Shown in pieces: positions 15,740-21,848 of a stretch of DNA of 24,890 bases. The stretch spans positions 1 to 24,890 of the forward strand of contig CALNBM010000014.1 in assembly GCA_937874195.1 (NCBI GenBank), in the 5' to 3' direction. Source of the DNA: an uncultured Clostridia bacterium (lineage in GTDB: Bacteria > Bacillota > Clostridia > Christensenellales > UBA1242). Both the position numbers and the translations under genes were made by a program. Under the pieces are notes generated by a model. The model was not told the origin of the DNA, ran no database searches, and saw nothing but the letters and a program-made list of their open reading frames with translations. Numbering within the stretch: the first letter of the stretch is position 1; every line of letters begins with the position of its first letter.

Positions 15740-15898
15740 TGTAAAAAGATAGAAGTATCCCGTTAAAGACGGTGGTAGTTCTATATACGGCAAACCTATT
15801 TTAATCGCTGTACCGAAATCGCATTTTGTTGTCATTAAAAGCCTAGTTTCGGGAGTTTGGAAATAAAAGCAAGTGAAAAATATGCACTTGTTTTTTTT
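15740..15898 (+). ncRNA. Putative structured RNA after tilS (unassigned)
   Basis: This stretch has no open frame but more GC and structure than nearby spacers. ATAGAA (15749-15754) pairs with TTCTAT (15779-15784) and encloses CCGT/ACGG (15760-15763 and 15769-15772). Two further pairings reach the far end: TCCCG (15758-15762) with CGGGA (15850-15854), which competes with the inner stem or forms a pseudoknot, and CAAAC (15791-15795) with GTTTG (15855-15859). A terminator closes it. It could be a separate small RNA or the 3' untranslated region of tilS. I do not recognise 6S, SRP, tmRNA, RNase P or a known riboswitch. No convincing promoter was found. Confidence 0.45.
15869..15898 (+). terminator. 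Intrinsic terminator after tilS/small RNA
   Basis: GCAAGTG (15869-15875) pairs with CACTTGT (15885-15891, one G-T) and is followed by a T8 run. Confidence 0.85.
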
Positions 15899-16023
15899 AA
15901 TATTTTTACTATTAATTTTTTATTGAATTTATATTATGCAATTTATTATTTGAAAAATTATTGTTTTACTTCCAAACCTTACGAAAAAAATTCACTCAAT
16001 ATTAAAAAGCCACAAAATTCTTC
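15899..16023. other. AT-rich spacer before the rpsF promoter
   Basis: Nothing recognisable: no frame, hairpin or promoter that stands out from base composition. Confidence 0.5.
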
Positions 16024-16052
16024 TTGAACTATAAAAATTTTTATGCTATACT
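16024..16052 (+). promoter_or_regulatory. Promoter of the rpsF-ssb-rpsR operon
   Basis: TTGAAC (16024-16029), 17-base spacer, TATACT (16047-16052) with a TGC extension. The start, near 16059, gives a leader of about 107 bases. Confidence 0.8.
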
Positions 16053-16059
16053 AGAGTTC

Positions 16060-16158
16060 GATAATTTTAAATAGGCAGGGTTTTTCCTGTCAAAAATTTT
16101 AATAAGAATTATCCTGCTTGATTTGGTTTAATCCAAATCCGAATAGACCATAAGGAGG
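16060..16158 (+). promoter_or_regulatory. Structured rpsF leader, probable S6:S18 autoregulatory element
   Basis: An outer stem GATAATT/AATTATC (16060-16066 with 16107-16113) encloses GGCAGG/CCTGTC (16074-16079 with 16086-16091). AGGCAGG (16073-16079) can instead pair with CCTGCTT (16113-16119). Next to the ribosome site, GATTTGG/CCAAATC (16120-16126 with 16133-16139) competes with TGGTTTA/TAGACCA (16124-16130 with 16144-16150). The latter loop exposes an ATCCG, reminiscent of the CCG element known to bind the S6:S18 complex in rpsF leaders. The Shine-Dalgarno AAGGAGG is at 16152-16158, two bases after the last stem, so folding could control access. The structural match to the published motif is from memory. 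Confidence 0.6.
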
Positions 16159-16165
16159 TAAAAAA

Positions 16166-16453
16166 ATGAACAGATACGAACTTTTAACTATTTTTTCAGC
16201 AAGTCTTACTGACGAGCAAAAAGAAAGTGTAACTGCTAAATACATTCAATTAATTGAAAGTAATAATGGCAAAATGCAAGTGGTTAATAAATGGGGAGTT
16301 AAAAAACTAGCCTATCCTATTAACTATAAAAAAGACGGCTATTATGTTCTTTTTGAATTTGACAGTCTACCAAATGTGCCAAAGATTGTTAATGATTTAA
16401 TGAGAATTGATGAAGCTGTTATAAGAAGTTTTTGCTTAAAGAAAGAAGCATAA
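16166..16453 (+). CDS. rpsF: 30S ribosomal protein S6
   Basis: S6 is a small alpha/beta protein that binds the central domain of 16S rRNA together with S18. At 95 residues its length is normal. Family blocks are MNRYELLTIFSASLTDEQ, KWGVKKLAYPINYKKDGYYVLFEF and MRIDEAVIRSFCLKKE. The ATG at 16166 has a perfect AAGGAGG site. It opens the rpsF-ssb-rpsR operon, the standard bacterial order, and its leader carries a candidate feedback element. Confidence 0.98.
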   Translation: MNRYELLTIFSASLTDEQKESVTAKYIQLIESNNGKMQVVNKWGVKKLAYPINYKKDGYYVLFEFDSLPNVPKIVNDLMRIDEAVIRSFCLKKEA

Positions 16454-16470
16454 AACAAAGGAGAGAAAAA

Positions 16471-16887
16471 ATGAACAAAGTTATTTTAATTGGAAATTTA
16501 ACAAAAGATCCTGAAATAAGCACTACTCAAAGTGGGATTTCTGTTTGCAAATTCACACTTGCCATTTCAAGAAGATTCACAAATGCTGAAGGTGAACGCG
16601 AGACTGATTTTATAAATATAGTAACATGGCGAACGCTGGCAGACAACTGTCACAGATTTTTAAAGAAAGGAAGTAAAGCGGCTGTTGTAGGCATGGTCCA
16701 AACTCGTAGTTACGAAGGCAATGACGGAACAAAAAGATATATAACAGAAGTTGTTGCGGACGAAGTTGAGTTTATAAGTACTAAAACAGGCGAGAGCAGG
16801 TCAAGCGACGGAGAGGATAAAGCTTCAAGTCATAAAGATGAAGTTTCCACACTAGAACCAATAGACGACAACGATCTTCCTTTTTAA
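16471..16887 (+). CDS. ssb: Single-stranded DNA-binding protein
   Basis: This replicative SSB coats single-stranded DNA and recruits repair and replication partners. It has 138 residues. The OB-fold covers about residues 1-105 (MNKVILIGNLTKDPEIS, FTLAISRRF, DFINIVTWRTLADNC, GSKAAVVGMVQTRSYEG). A charged, flexible linker follows, then the acidic partner-binding tip DDNDLPF. The true start is the ATG at 16471, preceded by AAAGGAGAG; the frame is open further upstream to 16432 but that overlaps rpsF and lacks a ribosome site. It lies 17 bases after rpsF. Confidence 0.98.
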   Translation: MNKVILIGNLTKDPEISTTQSGISVCKFTLAISRRFTNAEGERETDFINIVTWRTLADNCHRFLKKGSKAAVVGMVQTRSYEGNDGTKRYITEVVADEVEFISTKTGESRSSDGEDKASSHKDEVSTLEPIDDNDLPF

Positions 16888-16894
16888 TCAACTA

Positions 16895-16933
16895 TAACAC
16901 TTTAACCGAAAGCCTGTTAGTTATAAAAATAAC
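16895..16933 (+). promoter_or_regulatory. Hairpin pair in the ssb-rpsR gap
   Basis: TAACA (16895-16899) pairs with TGTTA (16915-16919) and encloses CTTT/AAAG with AACCG as the loop. A second hairpin, GTTAT/ATAAC (16920-16924 with 16929-16933), follows directly. No T-run follows either, so these are not terminators. They could tune S18 expression relative to SSB; the ACCG in the first loop may be incidental. Confidence 0.35.
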
Positions 16934-17023
16934 AAACAAAGCTTATTTAGACAAGTTTATAGTTTTGTTATAAGGCGATAAAGGGTGATTTAAAAAAGAC
17001 AAAAATAATATAAGGAGAGAAAC

Positions 17024-17293
17024 ATGAGCGAAGAAAAAGTTACTCAAAATGAAGATAAATCATTTCAAAGAAAATATAAAAAATTTCCACGAAAAAAGGT
17101 TTGCGTATTCTGTGTTGATAAATTAAAAGAAATTGACTATAAAGATGTTAATAAACTAAAAAAATTCATCACGGAAAAAGGCAAGATATTGCCTAGACGA
17201 CAAACAGGAAATTGCGCAAATCATCAACGAAAATTATCTATTGCCGTTAAACGCGCAAGATATATGGCACTTATTCCATATGTTGGAGATTAA
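17024..17293 (+). CDS. rpsR: 30S ribosomal protein S18, zinc-ribbon form
   Basis: S18 pairs with S6 on the 30S platform. It has 89 residues with an N-terminal charged extension (about 20 residues). Four zinc-ligand candidates are present: C27 and C30 (KVCVFCVDK), C64 and H67 ([10 protein letters not shown]), marking the cysteine-containing 'C+' type. The RNA-binding core [19 protein letters not shown] and [10 protein letters not shown] are typical. AAGGAGAG precedes the ATG at 17024. The gap to ssb is 136 bases, longer than usual for this operon, and contains hairpins. A strong terminator follows. Confidence 0.98.
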   Translation: MSEEKVTQNEDKSFQRKYKKFPRKKVCVFCVDKLKEIDYKDVNKLKKFITEKGKILPRRQTGNCANHQRKLSIAVKRARYMALIPYVGD

Positions 17294-17307
17294 TAAAAAA
17301 TAAAAAC

Positions 17308-17338
17308 AAAAACCACTTTCTATTCTAGTGGTTTTTTT
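17308..17338 (+). terminator. Intrinsic terminator of the rpsF operon
   Basis: AAAAACCACT (17308-17317) pairs with AGTGGTTTTT (17327-17336) and ends in a seven-T run. Confidence 0.9.
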
Positions 17339-17429
17339 GTTTCATTAAATGGAAATTGCCCATAAATAATCATCTGAAAAATTTAAGGTTTTTCATACTT
17401 AGACAGGCTCTTTTTAACGAAAGCATATA

Positions 17430-17458
17430 TTTATACATTAAACACTATTTCATATATT
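17430..17458 (+). promoter_or_regulatory. Possible promoter of the structured RNA
   Basis: TTTATA (17430-17435), 17-base spacer, TATATT (17453-17458). Transcription would start near 17465, about 20 bases before the closing helix. The matches are moderate in an AT-rich region. Confidence 0.45.
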
Positions 17459-17464
17459 ATTTCA

Positions 17465-17745
17465 ACTTCTTTAATAACTTAACATTCGCTGGTGTTTTTG
17501 CTATTTCCTCTCGCTCTTTTTAATTTTTTTCTATGCTTGCGAAAAGAGAATGTCTTTCAAGTTCCACTTTATGTGGTAACTATTTTTGTTTATAAACAAA
17601 AAAATCTTCCTTTGTTTTTTAAGGTGACCCGGCAAGGAAACTTGTACTGTGAAAAATTATTGCTTTTTACTATGTAGCCGAATTTTTGTCGCGAGAGTTG
17701 ATAACAAAGAAGTGAATAAAAAAAATTAGTTTGTCTAATTTTTTA
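17465..17745 (+). ncRNA. Structured non-coding RNA of about 280 nt, class not recognised
   Basis: A long interrupted closing helix brings the two ends together: ATTCGCT with AGTGAAT (17484-17490 with 17711-17717, one G-T), TTTTGCTATT with GATAACAAAG (17496-17505 with 17700-17709, one mismatch), and perfect CTCTCGC with GCGAGAG (17508-17514 with 17691-17697). Inside lie GTTCCAC/GTGGTAAC (17561-17580), a 20-base perfect palindrome at 17583-17602, CAAG-GAAA-CTTG with a GNRA tetraloop (17633-17644), and other possible stems. A terminator follows the closing helix at once, and a promoter candidate precedes it. The shape (ends paired, open middle) recalls 6S RNA but it is longer. I see no SRP GGAAGCAGC, RNase P or tmRNA hallmark. 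No protein frame with a ribosome site exists here. Confidence 0.65.
17721..17744 (+). terminator. Intrinsic terminator of the structured RNA
   Basis: AAAAATTAG (17721-17729), loop TTTGT, CTAATTTTT (17735-17743) with further T. Confidence 0.8.
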
Positions 17746-17750
17746 TTTCT

Positions 17751-17978
17751 TTAAAAAAACATTTTTGATTCCTTAGTGAAAATAGTTTTTAGCATTGCAG
17801 TGAACAGAAAATATTTATTAATTAAAATTGATTATAAATATGATTCAAATAATAAATATAAAAACCGCCACATTAAAGTGATAAAAACTTTTAATTTAAC
17901 AAAGAAGGATATTTTTATTTTCAAGATCTATTAGGGTTTTTTCTCTCACGCACATGAGCGTGTGGTTATTTCGATAAT
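17751..17978. other. Gene-free interval with a GC-rich hairpin
   Basis: Mostly AT-rich. CACGC (17947-17951) and GCGTG (17958-17962) form a near-palindrome around ACATGA, unusually GC-rich for this region. It is not followed by a T-run on either strand. Nothing else is recognisable. Confidence 0.4.
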
Positions 17979-18009
17979 AAAAATGTCCTCGCTTTAAAGT
18001 GGGGACATT
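17979..18009 (-). terminator. Intrinsic terminator of the DegV operon
   Basis: On the minus strand AATGTCCCC (18001-18009) pairs with GAGGACATT (17982-17990, one G-T), and the loop (17991-18000) can extend the stem. T-rich sequence follows. It ends the leftward DegV genes, 60 bases after the last stop. Confidence 0.75.
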
Positions 18010-18069
18010 GGTCTTTAATTTAAAAATTTTGAAATTATTTGTTATTGTGAGCATAAAAATTTTAAACTT

Positions 18070-18951
18070 CTAAACTAAATTAAACTTTTTCAAAAACGCG
18101 ATGCCAAGTGTGTTAGGACCGGTGTGAACAGCAGGACACTCAGTTATTTGTTTAAAAAGAACATCGTTTTCATTAATTTTTAAAAAATCACTTGCTTGGT
18201 TTAAAAAATTTTCTCCTGCATTAATATCAGAGCTATAACCCACAACGAAGTCATAGTCTTTTATATTTTCGCCTTCTTTATGGAAGTGACTTTTTACTAA
18301 CTCCAATGTTTTTAAAAGAGTTCGCTTAATGCCAAACGCAATCCCACCCAGTCCAATGTCACCGTCTCGCAAAACAATAATAGGTTTTAAATTTAATGCA
18401 GATGCAACAAATGCTGACACCTTTCCAATTCTGCCACCCTTCTTTAAGTAATCAACGGTTTCCACTGTAAACATTATTTTGCCCGTTGGAATTAGTTTAT
18501 TGATATTTATTTGAATTAATTCATACGAAAAACCAGCTTTTATCATGCCGTGAATCGCCAGTACCACCAGCATTTCAAGAGCGGAGTTCCCTTTAGAATC
18601 TATAACTGCAATTTCTGCATTTGGGTGACTTTCAAGCACTTGCATTTTTGCAACACTTGCACTGTTAAACGAACCACTAAACTTACTTGAAATGCAAACA
18701 CAAATAGTTGCATATCCGCTTTTAAAATTTTCCATAAATTTTTGATAATATGTATCAATAGTAGGACAAGCTGTCTTAAAAACTTTTCCTTCCTCTATCA
18801 TTGCTTTATATAGTTCATCAACATTCTTAGCATTAACCTCTTTATCACTGGTTGCATCGTATATAAAGAAGTCTACAACATCTATATCTTTATAATCTTT
18901 ATGCAAAATGTCGGATGCCGCATCGGTAATTAATTTAATTTTATTTTCCAT
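18070..18951 (-). CDS. DegV family fatty-acid-binding protein (second of tandem pair)
   Basis: DegV/FakB proteins hold a fatty acid, which in the characterised systems is phosphorylated by FakA. Family motifs: ITDAASD at the N-terminus, KTACPTIDTYYQKF (the TSxPS-like ligand loop), CISSKFSGSFNSA (phosphate-side serine loop), YLKKGGRIG, and the C-terminal HTGPNTLGIAFL with the conserved histidine. The protein has 293 residues. The start is the ATG at 18951 with AAGGAG six bases upstream; the frame is open to 19008, but that part overlaps the upstream gene. The stop of the upstream DegV lies 16 bases before this start, so the two are co-transcribed. No fakA is in view. Which fatty acid each copy prefers cannot be told. 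Confidence 0.92.
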   Translation of the reverse strand: MENKIKLITDAASDILHKDYKDIDVVDFFIYDATSDKEVNAKNVDELYKAMIEEGKVFKTACPTIDTYYQKFMENFKSGYATICVCISSKFSGSFNSASVAKMQVLESHPNAEIAVIDSKGNSALEMLVVLAIHGMIKAGFSYELIQININKLIPTGKIMFTVETVDYLKKGGRIGKVSAFVASALNLKPIIVLRDGDIGLGGIAFGIKRTLLKTLELVKSHFHKEGENIKDYDFVVGYSSDINAGENFLNQASDFLKINENDVLFKQITECPAVHTGPNTLGIAFLKKFNLV

Positions 18952-18967
18952 ACTTTTCTCCTTATGT

Positions 18968-19804
18968 TTATTTAGTAATAAATAGCACGCCCAAACATCC
19001 CTCACCACAATGGCTTGAAATTGTACAGCCTGCTTTGGTTACAAAAATTTCTTTAAAGCCCCTGTCTATTAAAATTTGTTTTATACTTGCAACAATGTTA
19101 TCTGATGCGGTTGTATATGTTATAAATACTTCATCTAAAGAAATGGCTTTATACTCACTAAGTAATTTATTAGTGTACTCAATCAACACTTCGTCAAGCT
19201 TTCCTCTAAATTTTCGTTTCATATACATTTTGCCGTCTTGAAGTGAAATTTGTGGTTTTATCTTTAAAATATTTGCACCTAGTAATTGAAGTGTACTGCA
19301 CCTTCCACCTTTATATAAATAGTCCAGTCGATTAATAACAAAACTTGCTTGCACTTGAGGAATGCATTTTGAAATACTCTCGCAAATTTCTTTAAGCTCC
19401 GCTCCGCGCTTTACCATCTTTGATGCTTTAATAGCAAGTAGTGCAATACCAGTGGATAATGTTAGCGAATCAATAATAAACACATTTTCCATGTTCTTAC
19501 TAACCTTAACGGCATTGTCGTATGCACAGCTAACCCCACTGGATATACTAATATGAATAACTGCGTCGTATGTTTGCAATAATTTTTTAAAATGTTCTTC
19601 AAATTGATATTCATTTACTGCACTTGTTTTTGGAAGAATTTTATTTTCCTTCACATATTCAAATATTTTTTGTGGTTCTATTTCTCCGTCTAAAAAAACC
19701 TTATCGTTTAATAGTACTGTAAACGGCAGTGTGTGGATATCGAATTTTTCTAATAAATCTTTAGGCAAATCGACCGTGCTTTCGGCGGAAATTGCTATTT
19801 TCAT
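18968..19804 (-). CDS. DegV family fatty-acid-binding protein (first of tandem pair)
   Basis: This 278-residue paralogue of the downstream gene is clearly diverged from it in sequence. Motifs: ISAESTVDLP at the N-terminus, KTSAVNEYQFEEHF (ligand loop; TSAVN where many have TSQPS), SISSGVSCAYDNA, YLYKGGRCSTL and SHCGEGCLGVLF at the C-terminus with the conserved histidine. Two FakB-like proteins in one organism commonly divide saturated and unsaturated fatty acids, so a tandem pair fits that theme; this is inference. The ATG at 19804 follows GAAGGAGAGG. The upstream region contains phased TCTAC/GTAGA half-sites shared with the divergent XRE regulator, and a possible -10 TAGAAT (19887-19892, minus) overlaps one of them. 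Confidence 0.92.
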   Translation of the reverse strand: MKIAISAESTVDLPKDLLEKFDIHTLPFTVLLNDKVFLDGEIEPQKIFEYVKENKILPKTSAVNEYQFEEHFKKLLQTYDAVIHISISSGVSCAYDNAVKVSKNMENVFIIDSLTLSTGIALLAIKASKMVKRGAELKEICESISKCIPQVQASFVINRLDYLYKGGRCSTLQLLGANILKIKPQISLQDGKMYMKRKFRGKLDEVLIEYTNKLLSEYKAISLDEVFITYTTASDNIVASIKQILIDRGFKEIFVTKAGCTISSHCGEGCLGVLFITK

Positions 19805-19888
19805 AATCCTCTCCTTCTAATAATTTAGTCTACTCTAAACTTTATCTTAAATAATAAAAATAACAAAACTATTTTTACAAAAACCTAT

Positions 19889-19945
19889 TCTACATTTACG
19901 AAACCATTAAGTAGATGGTAATTTTAAAACTCTACCGTGAGTAGA
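19889..19945. promoter_or_regulatory. Phased inverted half-sites, candidate operator
   Basis: TCTAC at 19889-19893, GTAGA at 19911-19915, TCTAC at 19931-19935 and GTAGA at 19941-19945. The last two form the palindrome TCTACCGTGAGTAGA. Centre-to-centre steps are 22, 20 and 10 bases, near whole helical turns, so all face one side of the DNA. They lie between the divergent DegV and XRE genes and would suit the XRE regulator or another dimeric repressor. Confidence 0.45.
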
Positions 19946-19960
19946 AATGCCATTTTTTAT

Positions 19961-19989
19961 TTGCATTTCCAAAGTTTTTTTGCTAATAT
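19961..19989 (+). promoter_or_regulatory. Promoter giving a leaderless XRE transcript
   Basis: TTGCAT (19961-19966), 17-base spacer, TAATAT (19984-19989) with a TGC extension. The -10 ends six bases before the A of the ATG at 19996, so transcription should start at or next to the start codon. Confidence 0.65.
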
Positions 19990-19995
19990 ATTAAT

Positions 19996-20637
19996 ATGGA
20001 AGAATTAAAACAAAATGTTGCAAAAAAATTAATATATTATCGCAAGAAATTTAAACTCACTCAATCCGAAGTTGCTGAAAAAATATCTTATTCGGATAAA
20101 AGCGTATCAAAATGGGAACGAGGGGAAGCACTGCCTGATGTAGTTGTGTTAAAAGCGCTATCGGAAATTTATGGAGTAACCGTTGAGCATCTTCTTTCAC
20201 CTGAAGAAAAACACATGAAATTAGATTCTTCTTTAATTCAACAGATAAAGGAAAAACGATTACTTATTGTACTTTTTTCAGTATGTTTAGTTTGGCTTGT
20301 TGCGACAGTCCTTTTTGCCATAATGAGGTTTTTCTTGCCACATATTGAACAAGCCTGGTGGTGTTTTATGCTCGCAATTCCAGTAAGCTTTATTGTTACA
20401 ACTATATTTAGTGAACTTTGGGCAAATCAAATATATAGAATTATCTCCGCATCTCTGCTAAACTGGAGCGCTACACTTGCTTTGTTTTTATCTTTTGATT
20501 TGCATGAAAAGTGGCTAATATTTGTGGTTGCAATACCTATTCAAGTGCTTATAATTTTATGGTTTTTATTAAAGAAAAATATTAATTTAAATAAGAAGTT
20601 AAAACTGTCAATAAAAAATATTTTACAAAAAAAATAA
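19996..20637 (+). CDS. Membrane-anchored XRE-family transcription regulator
   Basis: This 213-residue protein has an N-terminal helix-turn-helix domain (about residues 7-62: YRKKFKLTQSEVAEKI, SVSKWERGEALPD, LKALSEIYGVTVEHLL). After a short linker come four hydrophobic helices (about 87-110, 120-143, 150-168, 173-193) and a lysine-rich end. XRE regulators with membrane tails are common in Bacillota and may sense envelope or membrane state while bound to DNA; what this one senses is unknown. No Shine-Dalgarno precedes the ATG, and the promoter's -10 is six bases away, so the mRNA is probably leaderless. It lies divergent from the DegV genes with candidate operator half-sites between, which makes these its most likely targets along with itself. 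Confidence 0.88.
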   Translation: MEELKQNVAKKLIYYRKKFKLTQSEVAEKISYSDKSVSKWERGEALPDVVVLKALSEIYGVTVEHLLSPEEKHMKLDSSLIQQIKEKRLLIVLFSVCLVWLVATVLFAIMRFFLPHIEQAWWCFMLAIPVSFIVTTIFSELWANQIYRIISASLLNWSATLALFLSFDLHEKWLIFVVAIPIQVLIILWFLLKKNINLNKKLKLSIKNILQKK

Positions 20638-20642
20638 TAATT

Positions 20643-20672
20643 AACAACAATGAAATTTCATTGTTGTTTTAT
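20643..20672 (+). terminator. Intrinsic terminator after the XRE gene
   Basis: AACAACAATGAAA (20643-20655) is followed directly by its exact complement (20656-20668), giving a 26-base perfect palindrome that ends in T-rich sequence. Confidence 0.85.
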
Positions 20673-20787
20673 TTTGTCCAAATTTTAAAAAAATATAGTT
20701 TGTTAAATTTTTTTATAAGGTTTTTATAATTTCAAGTAAGAAAATTTTTATTAATATTTACGCATGACTATAACTTAATTATTTCAC

Positions 20788-20816
20788 TTGCTAAATAATT
20801 AGTATTTGCGTATACT
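20788..20816 (+). promoter_or_regulatory. Promoter of the unknown anchored-protein gene
   Basis: TTGCTA (20788-20793), 17-base spacer, TATACT (20811-20816). The predicted start, near 20823, rules out an in-frame TTG at 20806 as the start codon. Confidence 0.65.
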
Positions 20817-20829
20817 ATTAACAAATAAA

Positions 20830-21633
20830 ATGAACAAATTATTTAATAGTAATAAAGACAAAAAAGATATGACGAAAGACAAAGAAAAATTGTGGTTTTC
20901 AATTTTTATGATTGCGGTTATTTTTCTTGGATTTCTAACGATCCTTCCAGATCTTGTTCAAACAATTAATAGTATTAGTTTTCCCCCTCTTAATCCAAAC
21001 AAGAGTATTATCGAGTGTATTGACAACCCACCTTCCAAAACTTATATAATAACTGATAGAGAAATTACTGAAAGCGACCAAGCATCGCTTATGGATAAAC
21101 TAAGAGGTGCGGGGCTGGAAGAACTAATTGTCGATAACAATAGTATTACCGCAAATTTTTTCGAAATTTCTTATTTACAATCCACTCAATCTTTAAGCTT
21201 ATCAATGCCCGAATTGGGAGCTCTCATTAATTTAGTGATAGCATCAACGACTAACATAGATTTATCATTTTTAGAACTTTCAATCTTAGAAGAAACTTTG
21301 TACGCAGTGTCAAGCTTCAACATAACCGAATTTTTGATTGCCACAAATATTTCAACTGTAAACAAAAATATATATCTTATTAACAATTACACGCTAGTTA
21401 CGGAAGAAAATAAACTGCTTTTAAATCCCACCATTTCATCCATTAATGGTTATCCTAATGAAGCAAATACTCTATTTGAAGAACTTTTAAATTATTATCT
21501 CGCCGAAATTGATAATAACTACGCAATATATAATATGAACGCATATTTGATTGATATTGTTGTTAACACTTTACTTAGCATCACTCAAACCACATTAAAT
21601 ATATCGGAAAATGTGATAAATTTTTATTTATAA
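20830..21633 (+). CDS. Hypothetical protein with one N-terminal membrane helix
   Basis: I do not recognise this 267-residue protein. A charged cytoplasmic N-terminus (NSNKDKKDMTKDKEK) precedes one membrane helix (about residues 21-40, LWFSIFMIAVIFLGFLTILP). About 225 residues follow, probably outside the cell. They are rich in Asn, Ile, Leu, Ser and Thr, have one cysteine, and lack an obvious catalytic motif. There is no lipobox and no LPxTG sorting signal. The start is chosen as ATG 20830: it lies about seven bases after the predicted transcription start and has no Shine-Dalgarno, which would make it nearly leaderless. An internal ATG at 20869 is the alternative and also lacks a good ribosome site. 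The 5' neighbour is terminated, and the next gene has its own promoter, so it appears monocistronic. Confidence 0.6.
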   Translation: MNKLFNSNKDKKDMTKDKEKLWFSIFMIAVIFLGFLTILPDLVQTINSISFPPLNPNKSIIECIDNPPSKTYIITDREITESDQASLMDKLRGAGLEELIVDNNSITANFFEISYLQSTQSLSLSMPELGALINLVIASTTNIDLSFLELSILEETLYAVSSFNITEFLIATNISTVNKNIYLINNYTLVTEENKLLLNPTISSINGYPNEANTLFEELLNYYLAEIDNNYAIYNMNAYLIDIVVNTLLSITQTTLNISENVINFYL

Positions 21634-21654
21634 GCATAATTTGTTTTGAAACTA

Positions 21655-21683
21655 TTGTCTTTTAAAATAAAATTGTATATAAT
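21655..21683 (+). promoter_or_regulatory. Promoter of the polytopic protein/YugP-like operon
   Basis: TTGTCT (21655-21660), 17-base spacer, perfect TATAAT (21678-21683). The leader to the ATG at 21849 is about 160 bases. Confidence 0.7.
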
Positions 21684-21791
21684 AAACATATAATATTAAA
21701 GAGCCTTTAAAAAAGATTTTGTAAGATTGTTTTATAAATTCAAACCTTTCCTCAAATCTCAATTTGCCAGAATTTATTATTAAACAATTTT

Positions 21792-21827
21792 TTAGAAACA
21801 ACATTAAGCGTTATCGATAGTTTCTAA
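21792..21827 (+). promoter_or_regulatory. Hairpin in the operon leader
   Basis: TTAGAAAC (21792-21799) pairs with GTTTCTAA (21820-21827), ending eight bases before an AAAGGA ribosome site. It has no T-run, so it is not a terminator. A role in translation control is possible but unsupported beyond position. Confidence 0.35.
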
Positions 21828-21848
21828 TTTATAAAAAGGAATGATTAA

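Noticed and set aside
17492..17677. Plus-strand frame of 61 codons
   Set aside because: It sits within the paired arms of the structured RNA, starts with GTG without a Shine-Dalgarno, and its composition only mirrors T-rich DNA.
17465..17745. SRP RNA, RNase P RNA or tmRNA at this locus
   Set aside because: The conserved SRP GGAAGCAGC loop, the RNase P P4 sequences and the tmRNA tRNA-like ends were looked for and not found.
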